From an uncultured Hyphomicrobiales bacterium (lineage in GTDB: Bacteria; Pseudomonadota; Alphaproteobacteria; Rhizobiales; Beijerinckiaceae), in contig CAIZEI010000006.1 in the NCBI GenBank assembly GCA_903931945.1, positions 1 to 64,000 on the forward strand: 64,000 nucleotides of DNA. The letters run 5' to 3'. The notes beneath the pieces are model-generated. The model was not told where the DNA came from and made no database searches. It saw nothing but the letters and a program-made list of their open reading frames with translations. The translations under genes were made by a program, and so were the position numbers. Positions within the stretch are counted from its first letter, which is position 1. Each line of letters starts with the position of its first letter. Positions 1 through 7,768 of this stretch are shown here, piece by piece.

Positions 1-59
1 CCTTCATTCACACGCGCAACGACCCGTTCGCGAAGGTCCATCGAATAGCTGTGACCCAT
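1..59 (-). mobile_element. IS630-family transposase, N-terminal fragment cut by window edge
   Basis: Reading the minus strand from ATG at 57-59 gives a protein beginning MGHSYSMDLRERVVARVNE, the typical opening of the helix-turn-helix half of IS630-family transposases. A strong GGAGGT ribosome-binding site sits just upstream. Only about 19 codons are inside the window, so the catalytic DDE domain and the far inverted repeat are out of view. The near end of the element should lie between about 60 and 140; a TA (the IS630 target) occurs at 139-140, but I cannot prove it is the boundary. It stands just downstream of an outer-membrane protein gene and leaves that gene intact. Confidence 0.72.
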
Positions 60-168
60 GATCCACCTCCAATGACGGTGAATCACTTTCAAGCCGATTC
101 GGGAATCCCTTTCGATTCCTTTTTCAGGCACGATGCTCTAAAGTTCCGGCAATCTGTCCTGCGCGCCG

Positions 169-1185
169 TCAATCGATCGCGTAGCGGAAGCCGACTTTGA
201 CCTCTTTGGCGGAATAGGTCCCGGAGCCAACAGACGACAGGCCGGCAAGAGGTTGATAGGTCCCCATGTTGATGTAACGGAACCCGATATCGAGTTTGGC
301 ATGGTCTGACAGGGCGTAGGCAAATCCGGACATCAGCGACCAGGCGAAATTATACCGCGTGGCCTTGATCGTCTTGTTCCAGGCGGGCGGCGTTGAAAGC
401 GACACGACTGTTGAGGTGCCTGGAATTGTCGGTTGTGGCTTAAGAATCTGCCCGAAGGAATTAACCCAGACGAGCGGGGTGCCATTGGTCTCGGTCCATT
501 GGCCCGCCGTTGGCGCATAGAGCGCGCCTGAGTTGGTGTCATAATAATTTATGGACGCCTGTGACGCCAGCCGCGCAACGCCGACGCCGGCGCCAATATA
601 TGGCGTTATTCCCCGCCAGGTGCCCAGATCAATGTAACCATTCAGCATCGTCGTCATTGTATGCAATTGGGACGTCAGCGTCTGATTGCAGGTGCCGAGA
701 ATCTGATCCCAAACATAGCCGATGGGGGCGCTGGCCGCGTAGCTGATTTTTGAACCGTCCATTTCCGTGATTGTCGCTCCAGACGATCCCGCGCTCAGCA
801 CCTGCAAGGCGCCGTTGCCCCCGGTGCTGCCATTCGGGCATACAATCGGGCTGGCGCTTGTTGATGTGCTGGTCTGCATCTTGCGCATGTCAAGGGTAAA
901 ATCTGTACGGAACCAGCTGTTGATCTGATAGCCTGCGCCCAGATCGACAGACCAGGTGGATAGGTTCGGTTTGCTGGATCCGCCGGAGAATGCCGGCATT
1001 GTATCGAAGCCCACCCCTGCGTCGCCGCGCAGATACCATCCCGTGCCCAGCTCGACCGGGTCGGATGCCGTGACAGCAACCGGCTGGGGCTGGATGAGAT
1101 TTTGCAGCCAATCGCCGGCAAGCGCTGGCTTCGCCGCTGTAGCAGCGACCAAAGCAGCCAAAGCCAATCTTCGAAGGCCCATCAT
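169..1185 (-). CDS. Outer-membrane beta-barrel protein, Omp25/Omp31-like (first of pair)
   Basis: About 338 residues. A signal peptide (MMGLRRLALAALVAATAA...ALAG) is followed by a barrel rich in alternating aromatic and small residues. Family-like motifs are GWYLRGDAGVGFD near the mature N-terminus, TPYIGAGVGVA in the middle and LDIGFRYINMGTY near the end, finishing in a beta strand (VKVGFRYAID). These are shared with the next gene, so the two are paralogues. I chose ATG 1185 (or 1182) over the upstream GTG of the ORF track because CAGGAG lies 6-7 nt before it and the signal peptide then starts correctly. Likely role: abundant surface porin-like or structural protein of the outer membrane. 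Exact function is unknown. It contains two cysteines in extracellular-loop-like regions, which could form a disulfide. Confidence 0.8.
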   Translation of the reverse strand: MMGLRRLALAALVAATAAKPALAGDWLQNLIQPQPVAVTASDPVELGTGWYLRGDAGVGFDTMPAFSGGSSKPNLSTWSVDLGAGYQINSWFRTDFTLDMRKMQTSTSTSASPIVCPNGSTGGNGALQVLSAGSSGATITEMDGSKISYAASAPIGYVWDQILGTCNQTLTSQLHTMTTMLNGYIDLGTWRGITPYIGAGVGVARLASQASINYYDTNSGALYAPTAGQWTETNGTPLVWVNSFGQILKPQPTIPGTSTVVSLSTPPAWNKTIKATRYNFAWSLMSGFAYALSDHAKLDIGFRYINMGTYQPLAGLSSVGSGTYSAKEVKVGFRYAID

Positions 1186-1294
1186 TCCAACTCCTGTCCA
1201 GACTGCCAACACAAGCGATTCCTTGCATCATGGCGCGCATTGATTAATCGGCGCTTAACTATAAAAACAAATTTTCTTTAAACTTCCCGGCAAT

Positions 1295-1321
1295 AAAAAA
1301 AGCGCGGGATTGGCCCGCGCT
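1295..1321 (-). terminator. Rho-independent terminator of the second Omp gene
   Basis: On the minus strand an 8-bp perfect GC-rich stem (AGCGCGGG / CCCGCGCT, 5-nt loop) is followed directly by a run of seven T. It lies about 30 nt past the stop codon of the Gly-rich Omp gene and before the first Omp gene, so the two paralogues are probably separate transcripts. Confidence 0.85.
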
Positions 1322-1350
1322 CTTTGAATTAAGATGAGTTAAGAACTGGA

Positions 1351-2481
1351 TCAGTAATGCGCTTTCGGAGCGACGACCTGACCTGCGCCGTAACCGCCGC
1401 TGACTGGCTGACCCGCCGCATAGGCGCCGTTGTAGGCTTGCCCGCCGCCTGCTGAATAGGAGCCGGCGCCGCCGCTGGCGTAGCTGCCACCGCTGGCGTA
1501 GCTGCCGCCGCTGGCGCCATAACCGCCGCCGACAGTATGACCGCCCGCAGGATAGGCCGACGGCAGAACCGCGCCATCGGAGAAGGAGGAGGAAACGCCG
1601 AGATCGCCGAGCATCCAGCGCATACCGATATGCACTTCGTGCGATGAGGTCTTGAAGCTGATCTGTTCTAGTGGGCAGTTGGTGATCGTGAGGTTTGGTT
1701 GGCAAATGATCGAATTGGATTTGGCTGTGCCCATGTTCAGATAGCGGTAACCAATTTCCAGCTTGAGCCGTTTGTTGACATCCCACGCCACGCCCGTCAT
1801 CAGCGCCCATGCGAGGCTCGCATTGGTGCTTTCAGCAGCATAACCATAACCCCCGGCGCCTGTTATGCCGTTGGCGATGTAATTGATGCCGCCCTGATCG
1901 CGCAGCCCGTAGATGTGATGCGTTGCGACGCCGACGCCAGCTCCGATGTAGGGCGTCAGGCCAACCCAGGTGCCAAGATCGGCATAGCCATTGATCAAGA
2001 AGGCGTTGCTTTGAACGGTGCCGTTGTAGTTATCGCTGTTTCGCACAACCACGCCGTTGGCGTCGACAAATGGAGTCGTCTGCACGCCGCCGACAAAATT
2101 ATACCCTTGAAAGGATTCAACCCCCTGATAGGAGGCCCCTGTGCGCAGGGTTGCTGTCACATCAGCTCGCAACCAGCTGTTGAACTGATAGCCGAAACCG
2201 AGCGTGATCCCGGCTGTTGAATCGAAGTAGGCCATATCCTGGTTCAACCCGGGGGGCGTGGCGACATTGACCTTGGCGAATCTGGAGCTGGCGTTCACCG
2301 AATTGTATTCGACGCCAACGTCGCCGCGGATATACCAGCCGCCGGGATCGACCGGAGCTTCGATGATTGCGCCCCGCAAGGGCGCCATCGCAGGGGGCGG
2401 CGGCAATATATCGGCGGCCTCAGCGCTGAATGGCGCCAATATGGCGACCGTCATGAAACCAAAGGCTCTAATTGGACCCAT
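1351..2481 (-). CDS. Outer-membrane beta-barrel protein with Gly/Ser/Tyr-rich C-terminal tail (second of pair)
   Basis: About 376 residues. Signal peptide MGPIRAFGFMTVAILAPFSAEA, then a short proline-rich linker and a barrel with GWYIRGDVGVEYN, TPYIGAGVGVA and LEIGYRYLNMGTA, all shared with the neighbouring Omp. The barrel appears to end near HEVHIGMRWMLGD; about 75 residues of low-complexity tail follow (GGSYAS-type repeats, ending APKAHY), which is unusual because most such barrels stop at the last strand. The ORF track starts at a TTG at 2520. I prefer ATG 2481, which has AAGGGA 8 nt upstream and a proper signal peptide; ATG 2502 lacks a ribosome-binding site. Upstream 2482-2678 is AT-rich and presumably holds the promoter. 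Confidence 0.8.
   Translation of the reverse strand: MGPIRAFGFMTVAILAPFSAEAADILPPPPAMAPLRGAIIEAPVDPGGWYIRGDVGVEYNSVNASSRFAKVNVATPPGLNQDMAYFDSTAGITLGFGYQFNSWLRADVTATLRTGASYQGVESFQGYNFVGGVQTTPFVDANGVVVRNSDNYNGTVQSNAFLINGYADLGTWVGLTPYIGAGVGVATHHIYGLRDQGGINYIANGITGAGGYGYAAESTNASLAWALMTGVAWDVNKRLKLEIGYRYLNMGTAKSNSIICQPNLTITNCPLEQISFKTSSHEVHIGMRWMLGDLGVSSSFSDGAVLPSAYPAGGHTVGGGYGASGGSYASGGSYASGGAGSYSAGGGQAYNGAYAAGQPVSGGYGAGQVVAPKAHY
1472..1516 (-). repeat. 18-bp tandem repeat, 2.5 copies, inside Omp tail
   Basis: The unit ccgctggcgtagctgcc(a/g) is repeated two and a half times and encodes SYASGG on the minus strand. It lies wholly in the Gly-rich tail of the second Omp gene. Because the unit is a multiple of three, copy-number change would lengthen or shorten the tail without a frameshift. 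Confidence 0.8.
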
Positions 2482-2678
2482 CTGCAAAATCCCTTCGCGC
2501 ATGAGGGCGCGGACGCCCAAAATCGTGACTTCGAAGGGAGCATGCGGGAAAACTCTTAAAGCAAGTTTAACACTAAAAATTAAGATTAACGCCGTCAGGC
2601 GAGCGTTAACGTTTCAAGGCCAGGCAAATGGCCCTGTCAAACAGCCGGACAATCGATGAATGCAGGTTTGTTCGAAGA

Positions 2679-4037
2679 TTATTCGGCCGCAACACGGTTG
2701 GCGGCGCCCGCAATCTCGGAGCAGATATCGTCAACCACCCGCTCGACCAACTCACGGTTGTCGCCTTCCGCCATCACCCGGATCACAGGTTCGGTGCCGG
2801 AAGGCCGAATCACCAGCCTCCCGGCTGAGCCGAGCCGGTCCTGACCATCGGCGATCGCTTTCTTGACCAAAGGACTGGCCAAAGGCGCCTCTCCTGCGTA
2901 ACGCATATTTTTCAGCAGTTGTGGCAACGGATCGAAGAGATGGCAAACCTGGCTGACAGGCTTTTGTTGCCGCTGGACAGCCGACAGAAGTTGCAGGGCG
3001 GACACCAGCCCGTCCCCTGTCGTCGTAAAATCGGATAAGACAATATGGCCGGATTGTTCGCCGCCTACATTGAACCCATGCTCCCGCATATATTCCAGCA
3101 CATAGCGATCGCCGACCTGCGTTCGCGGCATTTCGAGCCCTATCGAGGCCAGATACCGTTCAAGGCCAAGGTTGGACATGACGGTGGTCACAATTCCCGG
3201 TTTTGAAAGCCGCCCGTCCTCCGCCCAGGTTTTGGCGACCACGGCCATCAACTGGTCGCCATCGACAAGCTGGCCACGCTCATCCACCACAAGCACGCGA
3301 TCTGCGTCGCCATCGAGCGCAATCCCGATATCTGCGCGCATTTCGCGAACTTTATGAATCAGCGCGTCCGGTGACGTCGAGCCGACTTCGTGATTGATAT
3401 TGAACCCGTTGGGCTCATCCCCGATGGTGAAAACCTCGGCGCCCAGCTCCCACAGAGCCTCCGGCGCCACCTTGTAGGCTGCGCCGTGGGCGCAATCGAG
3501 CACGATGCGCAAACCATCCAGCGACATGTTGCGCGGCAGCGTGCGCTTGGCGAATTCAATATAGCGGGCATGGACGCTCTCAACGCGCTTGGCGCGTCCC
3601 AGATCGCGCGATTTGGACAGCTGCGAGGACAGGTCCTTCTGCAACATGACTTCAATTTCAGCTTCAACCTCATCGGACAGCTTGAACCCGTCCGGGCCGA
3701 ACAGCTTGATGCCATTGTCCTCGAACGAGTTGTGAGAGGCGGAAATCATCACGCCGAGGTCGGCGCGCATCGAGCGCGTCAGCATCGCCACTGCCGGGGT
3801 GGGTATCGGGCCCAGCAGCAGGACATCCATGCCGACCGAGGTGAACCCGGCGACCATGGCGTATTCAATCATATAGCCCGATAGACGCGTGTCCTTGCCG
3901 ATCACCACGCGATGCCGATGCTCGCCGCGCTGGAAGGCCAGGCCCGCCGCCTGGCCAACCTTGAGCGCCAGCTCAGGCGTGATGGTTCCGTTGGCCTTGC
4001 CGCGGATGCCGTCTGTGCCGAAGTATTTTCTTGCCAT
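2679..4037 (-). CDS. glmM: Phosphoglucosamine mutase
   Basis: 452 residues, full family length. GlmM converts glucosamine-6-phosphate to glucosamine-1-phosphate in the cytoplasm for UDP-GlcNAc, peptidoglycan and lipid A synthesis. Visible landmarks: N-terminal [13 protein letters not shown], the phosphoserine loop [15 protein letters not shown] with the catalytic Ser, the metal loop LDGDADR, the sugar-binding GGEQSGH and the C-terminal phosphate loop RPSGTEP. Start ATG 4037 has AAGGA 8 nt upstream. It is not linked here to the commonly associated ftsH or folP genes. Its 3' end faces the Omp gene's promoter region in the same direction. Confidence 0.97.
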   Translation of the reverse strand: MARKYFGTDGIRGKANGTITPELALKVGQAAGLAFQRGEHRHRVVIGKDTRLSGYMIEYAMVAGFTSVGMDVLLLGPIPTPAVAMLTRSMRADLGVMISASHNSFEDNGIKLFGPDGFKLSDEVEAEIEVMLQKDLSSQLSKSRDLGRAKRVESVHARYIEFAKRTLPRNMSLDGLRIVLDCAHGAAYKVAPEALWELGAEVFTIGDEPNGFNINHEVGSTSPDALIHKVREMRADIGIALDGDADRVLVVDERGQLVDGDQLMAVVAKTWAEDGRLSKPGIVTTVMSNLGLERYLASIGLEMPRTQVGDRYVLEYMREHGFNVGGEQSGHIVLSDFTTTGDGLVSALQLLSAVQRQQKPVSQVCHLFDPLPQLLKNMRYAGEAPLASPLVKKAIADGQDRLGSAGRLVIRPSGTEPVIRVMAEGDNRELVERVVDDICSEIAGAANRVAAE

Positions 4038-4124
4038 CGATGAAATCCTTCAGCTCGCGCGGGCGCGGCGGCAGGGACGAATGATTCTATTGATTTTCTA
4101 ACACATCGGCGGCGATCGCAAAAC

Positions 4125-4153
4125 TTGCTGACCGACGGAAATGCCTTCATTAT
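4125..4153 (+). promoter_or_regulatory. Putative sigma-70-type promoter of arsC
   Basis: TTGCTG (4125-4130), a 17-nt spacer and CATTAT (4148-4153) lie about 45 nt before the arsC start codon in the divergent glmM-arsC spacer. The match to consensus is moderate, so this is a suggestion only. Confidence 0.4.
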
Positions 4154-4197
4154 GAACGCCTCCAGAACTTAAGCGCCGACTCCAAAGGAGGCCTCCC

Positions 4198-4551
4198 ATG
4201 AAGGTTTCGATCTATCACAACCCCAACTGCGGAACGTCGCGCAAAGTTCTCGGCCTGCTTCGGGATCGCGGCATCGAGCCTCAGGTGATCGAATATCTGA
4301 AAACGCCACCATCGCGCGAGCGGATGGAAACGATGCTGCGGGAAATGGGCCTGACGCCGCGCCAAATTCTTCGCCCGCGCACCGCATTGCACGTTGAACT
4401 TGGCCTCGACAACCCTGATTTGCCTGACACCGCCATTCTCGATGCGCTGGAGGCGCATCCCGTTCTGATGGAGCGCCCGGTTGTCGTCGCCCCGGCTGGC
4501 GTGCGGATCTGCCGCCCGGCGGAGCGGCTGAATGAAATTGTGCCGGCCTGA
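4198..4551 (+). CDS. arsC: Glutaredoxin-dependent arsenate reductase, ArsC family
   Basis: 117 residues with a thioredoxin-like fold. It starts MKVSIYHNPNCGTSRK; Cys11 matches the catalytic cysteine that forms the arsenate thioester. Conserved arginines are seen at ILRPR, ERPVVV and GVRICRP. Reaction in the family: reduction of arsenate to arsenite with glutathione and glutaredoxin. The start is fixed by a near-perfect AAAGGAGG site, which is part of a 10-bp palindrome GGAGGCCTCC that could sequester it. There is no arsR, arsB or acr3 nearby, so it is an orphan copy. The ArsC/YfgD family also has members of untested substrate, so the substrate is inferred. Confidence 0.85.
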   Translation: MKVSIYHNPNCGTSRKVLGLLRDRGIEPQVIEYLKTPPSRERMETMLREMGLTPRQILRPRTALHVELGLDNPDLPDTAILDALEAHPVLMERPVVVAPAGVRICRPAERLNEIVPA

Positions 4552-4588
4552 CTCGCAGACGAAATCAGATCGGAGCCGGCGCTGCGCC

Positions 4589-5104
4589 CTATCCCTTGAA
4601 GTCAGGCGAGGTTTCTTTCTGCTCCAGAACGGACGCCAGTTGCTCGATGATCGGGATATGGATGAAGGCCGCCCATCTGGCCGGGTTTTCGGGCGGGTCG
4701 AGATTGAAATGCTGATGTTCGACGCCGCCTGGCCGCAACGGCAACAACACGACATCGCCCTTTTTCCAGTCGAGGCGCTGGCCATCGACCACTGAATAAC
4801 CGCGCCCGCGCAGGACATAGATCACCAGTCCGCCCTGATGCTTGTGGCGACCGGAAAACGTGCGGATTTCGTGCATGAACACGCGCCACTGCTGCAACGG
4901 CGCATCATGATAGAAAGTGGGGTCGAGGAAGAATTTCAGTTTGCCTTGCCGGGCCTGAAACACTTCGCGTTCATCGTCCCTGATCACCACCGGACCATTG
5001 GCCATGCGATCGGCGAATTCCTTGCGGTATTTCAGTGTGCGCTCATAGGGATTGTCCTGAATGGGGGGGCGTTCGCGCTCGCGTGTGCGTTCAACTTCCG
5101 CCAT
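4589..5104 (-). CDS. Cupin-domain protein (HQHFN type)
   Basis: About 171 residues, with one cupin barrel in the C-terminal two thirds. Metal-site-like motif GRHKHQGGLVIYVLRGRGY and a second motif VEHQHFNLDPPENPARW. The HQHFN signature and the following P-x-NPAR are shared with the two cupins at 15508 and 16115. ATG 5104 is preferred to 5110 because GGAGGA then has 7-nt spacing. It lies 24 nt after a TctC-type binding protein in the same direction, so the two are probably co-transcribed. Family members bind Fe or Mn and may be dioxygenases, isomerases or sensors; the substrate is unknown. Confidence 0.8.
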   Translation of the reverse strand: MAEVERTRERERPPIQDNPYERTLKYRKEFADRMANGPVVIRDDEREVFQARQGKLKFFLDPTFYHDAPLQQWRVFMHEIRTFSGRHKHQGGLVIYVLRGRGYSVVDGQRLDWKKGDVVLLPLRPGGVEHQHFNLDPPENPARWAAFIHIPIIEQLASVLEQKETSPDFKG

Positions 5105-5128
5105 GACCATATCCTCCTCGACGGCATT

Positions 5129-6208
5129 TTACTTTTGCGACGACGGCTTGATCTCGTTGATCGTGCCCTTCGCTGCAATGATGAGCTTGATCCTATCGAT
5201 AATTTTGCGCGGCGCCGAGACAATTTTTGTCGCAATCTCAGATGCCTGATCGGCATTCAGGGGATCAAGATCGACGCCAACCTTTTTGGCGTCCTCAATG
5301 AATGCGGAATCGCGGACCATGGCCTGGAAGCCCATACGCAAAACCTGCCGTGCGTCGGGGTTCATATCGGGCGGTCCGGCGAGGGGGCCGTCGAGTGACG
5401 CTGCGACGCTGACAAACTCATAGATCGCACGCTGCTCGTCGTTTTTTGCCAGTTCTGTTAGCAACGGAACATCGGGCAGATCGGTTTCCTTGCGCAGGCC
5501 GATCTGCACAATGGGAATAATTTTTTTGTCGCGCACCCAATCGGGATGTTCGGATTTCCAGGAGGCCCATTGATTGGAGCCGCGTCCTTCAAGCTCGCCC
5601 TGCTCGATGCCATGGTCGATGGCGACGCCGCTGCCATAGCCTGTCACAAGGCGGATTCTTGTGCCTGCCAGCGCGTTGAGCAGCACCGGATAGACCCATG
5701 TTGTGCCAACGACGCTGACCGCGCCCATGACAATGTCGCGATTCGTCGCCTCGGCGAGGGTTTTAACACCCGTTGTGTGCCAGACCGCGACGATATCAAC
5801 GCTTTGGCTAAGCGCGCCAATCCAGGTCAGTTCGGCCGATTTGAAGCGCACGCCGGGCGCCTCGATCGCCTCATAAAAGGGCATGGATTTATTGAAGGTA
5901 GCGAGCGTCGTGCCATCCTTCGGAGCGAGTTCCTGTATGTAATTGACCGCCTGCACGCCTGAGGCGCCGGGCATGTTGGCCACCACAATCGAGGGTTTGC
6001 CGGGCAGGAAGTCGCCCAGATGCCGGGACATCAGGCGCGCGTAATTGTCGTAGTAGCCGCCCGCCACCGAGCCTGCGAGGATACGAATGGATTTGTTGCG
6101 GAAGAGTTCCTGGGAATGCGCGCCGCCGCCGGGCGCGCATGCCGCCGTCAACGCGGCAATCGCCAGCGCGCGCAGGCGCCGATTGTTGTGTCGATCGAAG
6201 CTCCCCAT
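5129..6208 (-). CDS. TctC/Bug-type periplasmic solute-binding protein
   Basis: About 359 residues. Signal peptide RRLRALAIAALTAACAPGGGAHS, then IRILAGSVAGGYYDNYARLMSRHL, the modified 'phosphate-loop' region of the tripartite tricarboxylate transporter (TTT) receptor family, followed by IVVANMPGASGVQAVNY. These proteins bind carboxylates or small aromatics in the periplasm and normally pass them to TctA/TctB, which are not in the window. The start at ATG 6208 has GGGAGAAAG upstream; the longer ORF in the track would overlap the glycosyltransferase. A cupin follows 24 nt downstream. It belongs to the same divergent TctC subfamily (Y/F-N-ARL...) as the gene at 28364. Confidence 0.85.
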   Translation of the reverse strand: MGSFDRHNNRRLRALAIAALTAACAPGGGAHSQELFRNKSIRILAGSVAGGYYDNYARLMSRHLGDFLPGKPSIVVANMPGASGVQAVNYIQELAPKDGTTLATFNKSMPFYEAIEAPGVRFKSAELTWIGALSQSVDIVAVWHTTGVKTLAEATNRDIVMGAVSVVGTTWVYPVLLNALAGTRIRLVTGYGSGVAIDHGIEQGELEGRGSNQWASWKSEHPDWVRDKKIIPIVQIGLRKETDLPDVPLLTELAKNDEQRAIYEFVSVAASLDGPLAGPPDMNPDARQVLRMGFQAMVRDSAFIEDAKKVGVDLDPLNADQASEIATKIVSAPRKIIDRIKLIIAAKGTINEIKPSSQK

Positions 6209-6230
6209 CGCTTTCTCCCATGTCGCCTGT

Positions 6231-7013
6231 TTATTTGGCGTGCGGCGCATTGGCGCCCGACGCCAGCGCGGGATGTAATTTATCGCGCGCGATCCGCTCT
6301 TCAAGCAGGCGACGGAAAAAGCGGGTCGGGACGCGACCCGACGGCCAGTTGCTGGAATTAGCAAGTAGCGAGCCCTGTCGTTTCACCCGATAGGCGTAGC
6401 CCGCACCAGGAACGATGCGCATCATTACGCCCGCCTCCTGTAGCGCAATGTTCCAGGCCCAATCCTCAAAAGGATTTTTATTATCGATTGCAGGATAAGG
6501 AATCGATAACGCCAATTCCCGGCCAATGATGCAGCAGGCGGGCCAAAGATTGACTGCAGCCAGCTTCAGCGCGCCCGCCGTTATATCGATTTCTGAAGGG
6601 CGCCATATCGAAGCGAAACGTCCAAAACTGAGAACCAGTTCCGGACGCCACGCGAAACGTCCAGGATGCGCAAGCGCCATAGCCAGTCCCGATGACAGCC
6701 AATTGGACATATACAGATCGTCGCCATCCATAATTGCAACAAATTTGCCGCATGCGTCATTGATGGCGGCGTTTCGGACGCGACCGAGATCGCCGAAATC
6801 AAGCTTCATCGCGCGCGCGCCGACGGCCTGCCATCGTCCAACAATTTCGCGTGTGAGATCGTCAGGTCTGTCCAACGTAAAAATCACTTCGCAAGTGTAA
6901 CCATCTCGAGTTGCGCGCTTGATTGCGCGATCAATCGAGACAAGCGTTGGATGCGCGAGCAATCCCTCGCGATGGAACGTGACAATGACCGAGAGATCGG
7001 GCTTCGCGCTCAT
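6231..7013 (-). CDS. Family 2 (GT-A) glycosyltransferase, tandem copy A
   Basis: 260 residues. It opens LSVIVTFHREGLLAHPTLVSI; the GT-A acidic motif is seen in FVAIMDGDDLY (DGDD), preceded by VRNAAINDACGK. It overlaps the upstream paralogue by 4 nt (ATGA), implying translational coupling. The two copies share most of their sequence, including a 37-nt identical stretch near their 3' ends (6281-6317 and 7039-7075). It probably adds a sugar to a surface polysaccharide or glycan; donor and acceptor cannot be read. The C-terminus FRRLLEERIARDKLHP matches copy B. Confidence 0.85.
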   Translation of the reverse strand: MSAKPDLSVIVTFHREGLLAHPTLVSIDRAIKRATRDGYTCEVIFTLDRPDDLTREIVGRWQAVGARAMKLDFGDLGRVRNAAINDACGKFVAIMDGDDLYMSNWLSSGLAMALAHPGRFAWRPELVLSFGRFASIWRPSEIDITAGALKLAAVNLWPACCIIGRELALSIPYPAIDNKNPFEDWAWNIALQEAGVMMRIVPGAGYAYRVKRQGSLLANSSNWPSGRVPTRFFRRLLEERIARDKLHPALASGANAPHAK

Positions 7014-7768
7014 GGCCTGAGCATAACGACATTGTTGCTATCGCGCGCGATCCGCTCTTCAAGCAGGCGACGGAAGTATTGGGTTGGCTGACGTCCGAGC
7101 GGATATTTGACCGAATTGATCTGGTGAATGGAGCCCTGCCGTTTCCCGCGATATGCCAAACCGGTTCCCGGAACGATCCGATTCACGATTCCCGCCTCGA
7201 CGATGGCGATGCTCCACGCCCAATCCTCAAACGGGAATTTTCCGTCAATCGGCGGGTATGGGACTTCGAGAGCAAGATCGCGACGTATGACACAATATGC
7301 CGGCCAGCATCCGGAGTCCGCGACCTTGAGCGTCTCGTCTTGCTCGTCCAATTCCCGCGGCGCCCAGATCTGGCCAAATCGCTCGAATTGCAAAACGAGT
7401 TCCGGTCTCCAGACAGATCGGCCAGGGTTGTCATGCGCGTGACGAATAGCCGTGTGCAACCATTCGGACCCACAAAGATCGTCCCCGTCCAGAATGGCCA
7501 CGAATTCGCCTTGCGCCGCTGCGATTGCCGCGTTCCGCACGCGCGCAACGTCGCCCGCCTGAAATGTCAGGATGCGCGCCTCGAATCCTTTCCATCCCTC
7601 GACAATCTCGCGCGTGAGGTCGTCGGGCCGATCGAGCGTGAGAATAGCTTCGCAGGCAAAGCCGGCCTGCCCGGCCCGTTGGATTGCGCGCTGAATAGAG
7701 ACCAGCGCCGGGTGCGCAAGCAATCCCTCGCGATGGAAGGTGACGATGACCGATAGATCAGGTCGCAT
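7010..7768 (-). CDS. Family 2 (GT-A) glycosyltransferase, tandem copy B
   Basis: About 252 residues from ATG 7768. The track starts 77 codons earlier, but that segment overlaps the upstream gene and has no family features, while MRPDLSVIVTFHREG matches the start of copy A. DGDD (FVAILDGDDLC) is the metal and nucleotide-sugar motif. It overlaps the upstream glycosyltransferase gene by 11 nt and the downstream copy by 4 nt, so the three are one translation-coupled unit. Divergence from copy A is concentrated in the middle, which may mean different acceptor specificity. Confidence 0.85.
   Translation of the reverse strand: MRPDLSVIVTFHREGLLAHPALVSIQRAIQRAGQAGFACEAILTLDRPDDLTREIVEGWKGFEARILTFQAGDVARVRNAAIAAAQGEFVAILDGDDLCGSEWLHTAIRHAHDNPGRSVWRPELVLQFERFGQIWAPRELDEQDETLKVADSGCWPAYCVIRRDLALEVPYPPIDGKFPFEDWAWSIAIVEAGIVNRIVPGTGLAYRGKRQGSIHQINSVKYPLGRQPTQYFRRLLEERIARDSNNVVMLRP

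Noticed and set aside
2570-2660. Sigma-70 promoter of the Gly-rich Omp (TTGACA near 2634)
   Set aside because: A perfect -35 is present, but no acceptable -10 box lies at 16-18 nt; the true promoter is unresolved.
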